NCBI GenBank assembly: GCA_012518615.1
Contig: JAAYRU010000048.1
Location: forward strand, 1-50,256
DNA from: Christensenellaceae bacterium
Lineage (GTDB): Bacteria > Bacillota > Clostridia > Christensenellales > Aristaeellaceae
Direction: 5' to 3'
DNA length: 50,256 nt
Part shown: positions 1-7,000 of the stretch, one piece after another
How positions within the stretch are numbered: position 1 is the first letter of the stretch
How the letters are laid out: each line of letters starts with the position of its first letter
Notes under the pieces: generated by a model
Told to the model about the DNA's origin: nothing
Databases searched by the model: none
The model's input: the letters and a program-made list of their open reading frames with translations, nothing else
Position numbers and translations under genes: made by a program

Positions 1-117
1 TTCATCAAGGTACGCTACGCTCTAAAGACCTTGACTAAAACATCAGAGAAAATGAATGTCAGCCAACAGCTTTTAAGCAACACTATTACCCAAGGGGTCT
101 GTGTCACAAATGTTTGA
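1..117 (+). CDS. C-terminal end of a probable IS transposase (partial, runs off the left edge)
   Basis: An open frame enters from the left edge and ends with TGA at 115-117, giving 38 residues rich in Lys, Thr and Gln. The residues alone match no family I can name. The assignment rests on position: the stop codon lies inside a 27-bp sequence (101-127) that resembles, in inverted orientation, the 27 bp at 49779-49805 preceding the transposase at the other edge. That is the geometry of a transposase gene whose stop falls in the right inverted repeat of its element. Chance open frame is the alternative. Confidence 0.35.
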   Translation, partial: FIKVRYALKTLTKTSEKMNVSQQLLSNTITQGVCVTNV

Positions 118-127
118 CTTCCCTACA
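101..127. repeat. Right inverted repeat of an IS element
   Basis: Read on the minus strand this begins TGT and ends CATTTGTGACAC. The sequence at 49779-49805 also begins TGT and ends CATTTATGACAC. The two 27-mers agree at 18 of 27 positions, with the best match in the inner 12. A TGT start fits many IS3/IS481-type ends. The element would end at base 127. No target duplication can be read because the two ends belong to different copies. Confidence 0.45.
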
Positions 128-157
128 AAAGTATTTTTGATTATTTCAAAAAATTAG

Positions 158-186
158 TTGACTTTTGGTACTAAAATAGATAAAAT
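158..186 (+). promoter_or_regulatory. Sigma-A promoter upstream of a candidate structured RNA
   Basis: TTGACT (158-163), 17-bp spacer, TAAAAT (181-186). The predicted start is near 193. No good reading frame follows on this strand before 493, but a structured segment and a terminator do. Confidence 0.55.
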
Positions 187-192
187 TACATT

Positions 193-384
193 GTTAGGAA
201 AAAATCGCCTTCGGGTAGATTTTTGCGGGGAGATGAGGCATAGCTTTGTCACCCTATTTTTTTATCCTTGCATCCATGCGCTTTATGATGTACACTCTCA
301 TTAACAGAGTTGTCCACGCCTCTACATGTATGCGACAAAGGAGACCGGAGAAGCACATCAAATCGATGAACTTCTCTTTTTTAT
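193..384 (+). ncRNA. Candidate structured RNA of about 190 nt, family unknown
   Basis: The segment lies between a good sigma-A promoter (158-186) and an intrinsic terminator (346-384). It opens with a small hairpin closed by a TTCG tetraloop (about 199-223). It then forms a long interrupted hairpin of nested helices: CTTTGTC (244-250) with GACAAAG (334-340), ATGTA (288-292) with TACAT (323-327), and ACTCT (294-298) with AGAGT (306-310). Nesting of three short helices in order is unlikely by chance but not conclusive. Length and the bubbled rod recall 6S RNA. However, the 5' end forms its own hairpin instead of pairing with the 3' end, so I do not call it 6S. It could also be a 5' leader of the gene at 493 with an attenuator. 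Confidence 0.4.
346..384 (+). terminator. Intrinsic terminator of the candidate RNA
   Basis: GAGAAG (348-353) pairs with CTTCTC (371-376). Inside it CATC pairs with GATG around an AAATC-type loop. A run of T follows (375-382). Confidence 0.6.
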
Positions 385-438
385 TACCTTGAAAAATAAC
401 AAAAATCTTCACACAAAAGCCACATTGCTGCCCTTTTG

Positions 439-467
439 TTGACAAACAGCTGGGGTATACTCATATC
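439..467 (+). promoter_or_regulatory. Possible promoter of the ferritin-like gene
   Basis: A perfect -35 TTGACA (439-444) is followed at 17 bp only by CATATC (462-467), a weak -10. A better TATACT lies at 456-461 but only 11 bp from the -35, too close to be used with it. A ribosome binding site AAGAAAGGAG precedes the ATG at 493. Confidence 0.3.
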
Positions 468-492
468 GTACTCAAGAAAGGAGTGACGAATT

Positions 493-1221
493 ATGAAGAA
501 ACTATCTAAACTATTTATCGTAGGAATCCTGGCAATCACAATGGTGATGGGGCAAGGCACGGCAGCAATGGCGGAAGACCAGAGCGATTACATCGCCCTC
601 ATAGAAGAGGAAATGACGGCTCAATACCTTTACACGGAGCTTAGCAAAATTTACCCCGAAGTGCAGCTATTCTCTAACTTGGCAGAATCTGAGGGCAGGC
701 ACGCAGAAGCGCTTATGAGGTCGCTATCAAGGCTTAATGTATCAACAGATGGCGCAAAAGCGCAGGATATAGAAATCCCCGCCACTTTGGAAGAAGCGCT
801 CGCGTTCGCCCTAGCGTTTGAAAAAGAAGACATTGAAATGCTTGAAGAACTGCTCGAAACTGTAGAAGACAGCAGGCTTGAAAGGGTGCTTAACAACCTG
901 CTTAACGGCTCTAACCAGCACTACAACACAATCAAAAAAGCCATTGAAGAGGGCGTAGACAACCTTAACTGCGATGGAGACGGCACAAGGAAATACAAAA
1001 ACCGCGACAATAACCTAGCAGGCAACCGCAACGAAGCGCGCAATGCGAAAGGCGGCGGCAGAGGTAGAGGCAGTGACAACAGCACCGGCAGAGGCGCAGG
1101 CAGAGGCAGTGACGACAACACCGGCAGAGGCAGAGGTGGCAGAGGCGGCGCAGGCAGGGGCAATGACGATAACTCCGGCGGCGGCAGGGACAGACTACAC
1201 AAAAACTCAAACCGCAACTAA
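493..1221 (+). CDS. Exported ferritin-like (DUF2202-type) protein with Arg/Gly-rich tail
   Basis: 242 residues. A signal peptide (about 1-28, Lys-Lys start, hydrophobic core, AMA-type cleavage before EDQSD) predicts export. Residues about 30-155 form a four-helix ferritin-like domain of the DUF2202 kind. Visible carboxylate and His positions that could bind a di-iron centre include the E-E-E-M-T-A-Q-Y stretch and the E-S-E-G-R-H stretch. The rest, from about 170 to the end, is low-complexity Gly/Arg with Asp/Asn/Ser spacers in an irregular GRGRGSDDNT-like repeat and no hydrophobic residues. This part is probably disordered and could bind nucleic acid, polysaccharide or metal. The function of DUF2202 proteins is not established; redox or metal handling is an inference. 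A good ribosome binding site supports the start. A terminator follows, so it is likely monocistronic. Confidence 0.75.
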   Translation: MKKLSKLFIVGILAITMVMGQGTAAMAEDQSDYIALIEEEMTAQYLYTELSKIYPEVQLFSNLAESEGRHAEALMRSLSRLNVSTDGAKAQDIEIPATLEEALAFALAFEKEDIEMLEELLETVEDSRLERVLNNLLNGSNQHYNTIKKAIEEGVDNLNCDGDGTRKYKNRDNNLAGNRNEARNAKGGGRGRGSDNSTGRGAGRGSDDNTGRGRGGRGGAGRGNDDNSGGGRDRLHKNSNRN

Positions 1222-1238
1222 AACTAAATTACCTCTAG

Positions 1239-1265
1239 GGCAAGGCTTTCAAGCCTTGCCTTTTT
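1239..1265 (+). terminator. Intrinsic terminator after the ferritin-like gene
   Basis: A perfect 10-bp stem GGCAAGGCTT/AAGCCTTGCC with a TC loop (1239-1260) is followed by TTTTT. Confidence 0.9.
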
Positions 1266-1293
1266 GGTGTAAACTTATGCTATGGAGGTGTAT

Positions 1294-1980
1294 ATGAGCA
1301 GGATACTTATAGCGGATGATAATAAAGACATAGTAGACATACTTAAGCGCTTTGCTGCAAAGGAAAACTTGCAAGTAGATGTTGCGTATAACGGGGAAGA
1401 AGCATTAGATTTGTTCAATAAGAATGAATATGATTTAATACTCCTTGATATTATGATGCCAAAAAAAGACGGCTATCAGGTGTGCAAAAGCATAAGGCGC
1501 GAATCCATGGTGCCTATTATTATGATAACCGCCAAGGGCGAAGATTATGAAAAGATAATGGGGCTAGATTTAGGCGCGGATGATTATATAGTAAAGCCTT
1601 TTTCAGTAGCCGAAGTTATGGCGAGGATCAGGGCGATATTAAGGCGCATAGAAAAAAAGCCCGACCAGAACACCAGCCTAGTGTTTAGCAATATGAAGCT
1701 TGATTTAGCCAGCTACACCTGCGAAATAGACGGGCATAATGTAGAACTTACAAAGAAAGAGTTTGAAATACTTTGGACGCTTGCCTCAAACGAAAATAAG
1801 GTATTTACAAGAGAGAATTTATTGGATTCACTATGGGGCTATGATTATTACGGCGATTTAAGAACTGTGGATACCCATATAAAGCGGCTTAGGGCAAAGC
1901 TGGCTGAACATTCTAATTTAGATACCGCAATAAAAACAATAAGGGGCGTGGGCTATAAGTTTGAAGGGAGTGCCACTTGA
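1294..1980 (+). CDS. OmpR/PhoB-family response regulator
   Basis: 228 residues. The receiver domain (about 1-115) has the acidic pair Asp8-Asp9, the phospho-acceptor Asp52 in the LLDIMMPKKDG context, the ITAK Thr and the VKPF Lys. A winged-helix DNA-binding domain follows (about 130-225) with the typical LTKKEFEIL and RTVDTHIKRLR stretches. I chose ATG 1294 because GGAGG at 1285-1289 fits it. An in-frame ATG at 1282 overlaps that ribosome binding site. The stop codon overlaps the TTG start of the histidine kinase, so the two are translationally coupled. The target genes are unknown. The neighbours (an exported ferritin-like protein and a giant adhesin) suggest an envelope role, by inference only. 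Confidence 0.9.
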   Translation: MSRILIADDNKDIVDILKRFAAKENLQVDVAYNGEEALDLFNKNEYDLILLDIMMPKKDGYQVCKSIRRESMVPIIMITAKGEDYEKIMGLDLGADDYIVKPFSVAEVMARIRAILRRIEKKPDQNTSLVFSNMKLDLASYTCEIDGHNVELTKKEFEILWTLASNENKVFTRENLLDSLWGYDYYGDLRTVDTHIKRLRAKLAEHSNLDTAIKTIRGVGYKFEGSAT

Positions 1981-3452
1981 ATAACAAGATAACAAGAAAG
2001 TTAATACTGTATTTTTTATTAATAGTTGTAAGCAACTCGCTTATTACCGGCAGTATTTTGGTTTTTTTGGGGCAAAAAGCCTATGTGGATTCCTACAAGG
2101 CGGATTTATTAAGAAGAGCGGAAAATATTGCGCACGGCATATCTAACAATATGGATATATTCTCAGGCGGGGAACATGGCGCGGCGGGTCAAGCTAGGAA
2201 AGGCATGGGCAAAAACGCTAGGGAAATGAGAGTATCCCCCAAATACATAAATTGGATGGACGAGGTGCTAGACGGCAATATTTGGCTTATATATAAGACA
2301 GACAAGGTGTTCCAAAGGGCAACCGCCGATATACGCATATCGTATGAGGATTTATCCCCCCATGAAAAGCTTGCGATAGACGAAGCATTTGAAGGAAAAG
2401 CCGTTACAACCGAAAGCTTTGATAATATATTTGAACAAGGCACGCTGTCTGCCGTGGCTCCGCTTAAAGACAAAGACGGCAGCATATACGGCGCAATATT
2501 AATACACGAAAACATATCCATAGCCAAGGGCTTTGTAAATTCCGCGCTGTATATAATTATAATATCCGTACTGGTTGGTATGCTAATAGCCTTTGTGCTT
2601 GTGCTATTTTTCGCCCGCAGGTTTATAAGCCCCATAAACAATATAGACATAGCTGTAAAACAGATGATAGACGGGGATTATACCGTAAAAACCAATGTCA
2701 TGCAGGATGATGAAATAGGCAAGCTCGCGCAAAATATAGACGAACTCGCCCTAAGGCTTGAAAAAAGCCGCATAGAGAGCGAAAACCTTGACAATATGCG
2801 CAATGATTTTATTTCTAACATATCCCATGAGCTAAAAACGCCTGTAACCGTAATGAAAAGCTCTCTTGAGGGGCTGATATCAGGCGTAATAAATGATTAT
2901 GAAATAGATGATTACCATAATTTATTATATAAAGAAATATCCGTGCTTGAAAGACTAGTCGCGGACCTTATGGAGCTTAACTCCCTCAAAAACCTAAGCT
3001 TCCCTATGAATTTTAATGAGGAAGACCTTATATCCATACTTAAAGACGCCGCCCGCAGCCAAAGGGTATTAGCTGAAGAAAAAGGCATAGAGCTGCAAAT
3101 AAACACGGAACATGCATATCACATGATATATTGCGACTATACTAGGCTAAGGCAGATGTTTATTACAGTAATAAATAACGCTATCAAGTATTCAAGCCCT
3201 AATGAAAAAGTAATAATTAAAGAATACGCAGACGGCGATAATATAAAAATACAGGTAATAAATAAAGGCAAAGGCATTGATACAAAGGATATGGAGCATA
3301 TATTCACCTCGTTTTATAGGGGCTATGATACCCCAGAAAAAGGCTTCGGCCTTGGGCTTGCAATAGCTAAAGAAATAGCAAATAGGCATGGTATTGATAT
3401 AAATGTAGTAAGCGGTGAGTATGGGGAAACTGTGTTTGAGTTTGTTATGTAG
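1977..3452 (+). CDS. Membrane sensor histidine kinase, partner of the preceding regulator
   Basis: 491 residues. It starts at TTG 1977 (GGGAG upstream) and overlaps the regulator's stop by two bases. Order: membrane segment about 9-31, extracytoplasmic sensor of about 155 residues, membrane segment about 190-213, HAMP linker about 214-266, HisKA with phospho-acceptor His284 in SHELKTP, and HATPase with N box NAIKYS, G1 box GKGID and G2 box GFGLGLAIAKE. All catalytic boxes are intact, so the kinase should be active. The sensor has no motif I recognise; it has a short Gly/Lys-rich stretch near residues 63-82. The architecture is that of the many Firmicutes EnvZ/VanS-like kinases, and the stimulus cannot be read from sequence. 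Confidence 0.9.
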   Translation: MNNKITRKLILYFLLIVVSNSLITGSILVFLGQKAYVDSYKADLLRRAENIAHGISNNMDIFSGGEHGAAGQARKGMGKNAREMRVSPKYINWMDEVLDGNIWLIYKTDKVFQRATADIRISYEDLSPHEKLAIDEAFEGKAVTTESFDNIFEQGTLSAVAPLKDKDGSIYGAILIHENISIAKGFVNSALYIIIISVLVGMLIAFVLVLFFARRFISPINNIDIAVKQMIDGDYTVKTNVMQDDEIGKLAQNIDELALRLEKSRIESENLDNMRNDFISNISHELKTPVTVMKSSLEGLISGVINDYEIDDYHNLLYKEISVLERLVADLMELNSLKNLSFPMNFNEEDLISILKDAARSQRVLAEEKGIELQINTEHAYHMIYCDYTRLRQMFITVINNAIKYSSPNEKVIIKEYADGDNIKIQVINKGKGIDTKDMEHIFTSFYRGYDTPEKGFGLGLAIAKEIANRHGIDINVVSGEYGETVFEFVM

Positions 3453-3466
3453 TGGGGTTACATATT

Positions 3467-3721
3467 ATGACTTTTAGCGATAATATGCTTATACACTGTG
3501 TTTGGGAACACAATGGAGATGACAGCTTGATATATTCAAGCAATGTTGTCGGAGCCTTTACCCGTGGGGCTTTAAAAAAGATGCCTAAAGAAATTGAGTC
3601 CTATTTCCTTTGGGCTGGGGAACTGCCGTCTTTTTTAATAAAAACTGTAATTACTCGCCATTTTATTATCGCCTTTATTTGTTTGACATTTTCTATGGCT
3701 TATGATACATATTTAATGTGA
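3467..3721 (+). pseudogene. Small degenerate ORF next to the kinase
   Basis: The frame could start at GTG 3452 or ATG 3467 and has no convincing ribosome binding site. Its first 45 residues read like a real domain (a Cys-Val-Trp-Glu-His-Asn-Gly stretch, later GAFTRG and a K-M-P-K-E-I-E-S-Y helix). After residue 50 or so the frame turns into unstructured hydrophobic sequence. I think it is the N-terminal remnant of a small uncharacterised protein, truncated or frameshifted. I cannot name the family. It could still be a short functional gene in the kinase operon. Confidence 0.35.
3683..3711 (+). promoter_or_regulatory. Possible promoter for the adhesin transcript
   Basis: A perfect -35 TTGACA (3683-3688) is followed 17 bp later by TACATA (3706-3711), a weak -10. 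If used, the adhesin would have a leader of about 350 nt that includes the palindrome at 3813-3836. Confidence 0.3.
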
Positions 3722-3812
3722 TGTTTCTGTTTTGTTTTTTGTTGGTTTTGGTATGAGGTACAGCCATTATAAATGTGGAATGTACCCTGCGAACAGTCGG
3801 TTTAGTTTAGCG

Positions 3813-3836
3813 CCTTATATACAGCTGTATATAAGG
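3813..3836. repeat. Perfect 24-bp palindrome in the adhesin leader, inside a larger inverted repeat
   Basis: The 12-bp half CCTTATATACAG is followed without gap by its exact complement. A second inverted repeat begins at its right edge: GGTTATCAA (3835-3843) and TTGATAACC (3879-3887). No long T-run follows, so this is not a plain terminator. It may be an operator for a dimeric regulator or a cruciform/RNA hairpin in the leader. The rest of 3722-4066 holds no convincing gene; the 112-codon frame there has unlikely composition. Confidence 0.6.
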
Positions 3837-4066
3837 TTATCAAGCGGATTAAGCTTTATGTTAGCTCCTTATATTATTTTGATAACCTTGTATAGTTATT
3901 TCGGTTCTTTTTCCGGACGCTTATGCTGCATATGTTCAAAAACCGTAACTTTTATCCATAAAAACAGTACTTACGGTGTTGTTTTGTTATTAAGGGCTTG
4001 TGCTTTATTGCATTATCCCTTTTTTAGTGTGTATAGCCCAAGTATAAATAATCAGGAGTGTGTTAT

Positions 4067-7000
4067 ATGAAAAACTTTGCATTAAAGTCTTTTATGGTTG
4101 TAACTCTTGCGCTGCTGTGCATAGTGCAGCTTGGTATGCCACAGAGGGTTATGGCATCGGCTCCGCCCGTTGCTTTATACCTTAATGGCGTAATCGGCAA
4201 TGACAACAATGATGGAAGCACTAAAGAAACAGCAGTCAAAACCTTTGCAAAAGCAAAGGAGCTTGCTGCGGCTATACCGGGCAAAAGCGAAATATTAGTC
4301 ACGGGTACCGTGTCCGTTGAGGGGGATATATCCCTTGAAGGAACTAATTCCATGCTAAAACGAGAGGGTACTTTCAATGGATATCTGCTTCGTGTAGCTT
4401 CAGGCAAAACTGCTACATTGAGCAACATCACTGTTGATGGAAATGAAGGCAATAAAACCGATGTGGGGGGAGTGCCGCAAGCGACAAGCTCCCTTATTAC
4501 ATGTAGTGGTACGCTTAATATAACAGATGGAGCTGTGTTGCAGAACAATAAAATAGCCCACGCCACCAAAAGGAGGAGTGGCGGAGCAGTATATTGCTAT
4601 GGCGGTACTGTAAACATGACAGGCGGTGTTATGCAAAGCAACACTGCGACATTTGGCGGCGGTGTATACATTAAAAACAATGGCAAGTTTAATATGTCAG
4701 GTGGCAGCATAGAAAAAAACGCGGCTATTTCAGGACCCACCCCTTGGAACGATGCCGCCGCAGGTGGGGGTGTATGCATAATAGATGGCGGTACATTTGA
4801 TTTAAGCGGAAATGCACTTATACAAAACAACAGCTCTGAAGAGGTGGGTGGCGGTATAAGTATAGGCAATATGGAAGTATCTTTTGGAAACAATGAATTA
4901 CACATGACAGGCGGAACTATAGATGGCAATACATCAGGCGCTACTGGCGGCGGTGTTTTTGTACAGGCTGCATATGGAAACCGAAAATCGCAAGCTACTA
5001 TAACCGCAGGTAATATCACAAACAACAAAATGCTTGGAACGGGCGTTACCAATTATGCTTTTGGTGGTGGCGGTATTTATGTAAATGGTTATGATTATTG
5101 GGGCTTTAGTAATGGTCAACTATTTCTTGAAAATGTAGTAATCACAGATAATGAAGCTAAGTTCCAAGGAGGTGGCTATGCGGGCTGCCCTATTAGCAAC
5201 ACAAAGATATATTTAAAAGACGGTGGAGCGCTATATCGCAACAATGCAAATGGAGGCAAAGAAGTATTCATTTATAGTGACACAAGATCAGTGTGGGGTG
5301 CACACGCAGGCAATCCGGAGTATTTTGTTTCACAAACTATGCTGGGGGATGTACCCTATAATTGGAAGTATGACGATGGCAGCGAAGTTCCACTAAACAA
5401 GCTGCAGGGTATACTTATGGGCGACGGCAGATCACTTAATTTGAATACTGATGAAGTGGGCAATGCAAATACTGATAGTTTAGCCAAAGTATTCATTTCA
5501 GGTAACTATTCCGCTACACGTGGCGGGGGTATAGGTACAAACGGCGATGTAACCATAGGCAGGGTAAATCCTGATGATATTGCTATATCAGTTACTAAAA
5601 CTTGGAATCATGGGGTTAATATCGATATACCTAAAAACATTAAAGTAGAATTATATCGCAAAACAGCAGTCGGAACAGACGAGTATGTTGGGCATTTTCT
5701 TATAGAACCCGATAAATACGGATTATGGAAGCTTACATTTGAAGGTTTACCCAAAACAGACAAAAACGGCAATGAATACCAATACAGTATAAAAGAAATA
5801 AAAGTACCGGATTATATCACGGAAATGACAGGAGATTTTACTAGCGGTTTTTCAATTGCAAACACATATAAAAAAGAATATATAGAAATTTCAGGCAAAA
5901 AAATATGGGACGACGCAAACAACCAAGACGGCAAGCGTCCAAGCAGTATAACAATAAACCTATATAAGCAGGTGGGAACAGCAGCTCCTGTACTACATAA
6001 AAGCGAAATAGTAACTGCTGACACTAGCGGCAAATGGACATGGAAATTCTCCGATCTGCCCAAGTATGAAAGCGGCACAGAGATTGTATATAGCATTACA
6101 GAGGATGCGGTAATAGACTATACAACGAGTTTGGACGGATACAATATAACTAACAGCCACACTCCCGGTAAAATAAACATTAAAGTTACAAAGGTTTGGG
6201 ACGATAACAACAACCAAGACGGCGCAAGACCTCAGGTTGTAACTGTTAAACTGTTGGCTGACGGCATATATACGGGCAGAAAACTTGTGCTAACTGAAGC
6301 TAACAATTGGACTGATACATTTACGGAGCTTTATATATTTAAGCCCGGTGAGGTTGGTCAAAAGGTGGTTTACACAGTTGAAGAAGATACGGTAGGCAGA
6401 AATTACACAACTGTTGTTACAGGTACGGCAACTTCAGGCTATACAATAACAAATACAAGAACCCCCGAAAAGATTGATATTTCAGGCGGTAAAACCTGGG
6501 ACGATAGTGATAACCAAGACGCTAAGCGCCCTGATAGTATAACCGTAAAACTGCTTGCCAACGGTGAAGAGATAGCCGTTAAAACAGTAACGGCATCTGA
6601 TGGCTGGAAATGGAAATTTACAGGTCTGGATAAGTATAAAGAAGGCGAGCTTATCGCTTATTCTGTATCAGAAAATGCTGTAGATGGGTACTCAACTAAT
6701 GTGTACGGCTATGATATAACAAACAGCTATACCCCCGGCAAGACGAGTATTCAGGTTACTAAAGCTTGGGATGACAACAATAACCAAGATGGAAAACGCC
6801 CGGGCAGTGTAATAATAAAGCTGTTTGCTGATGGCGAAGATACGGGTAAAACCCTTATACTAGTACAGGCAAACAACTGGACGGGTACATTTAATGATTT
6901 AGATGTATATAAAGGCGGTAATTTAATAAAATACACCATACTAGAAGAGCCTGTAGGCAGTGGTTACGATTCTACTATGAGCGGCGATGTAGCGAACGGT

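Noticed and set aside
193-384. 6S RNA (ssrS)
   Set aside because: Length and the bubbled rod fit, but the 5' and 3' ends do not pair with each other and the 5' end makes its own hairpin.
456-461. TATACT as -10 of the ferritin-like gene
   Set aside because: It is only 11 bp from the perfect TTGACA, and the hexamer 17 bp upstream is not a -35.
921-1217. Antisense frames of up to 98 codons over the Gly/Arg tail
   Set aside because: They are Leu/Pro-rich mirror frames produced by the G-rich repeat on the other strand.
3732-4070. 112-codon frame before the adhesin
   Set aside because: It has no ribosome binding site, a high share of Cys/Tyr/Ser with no domain pattern, and runs through the palindrome and the adhesin's ribosome binding site.
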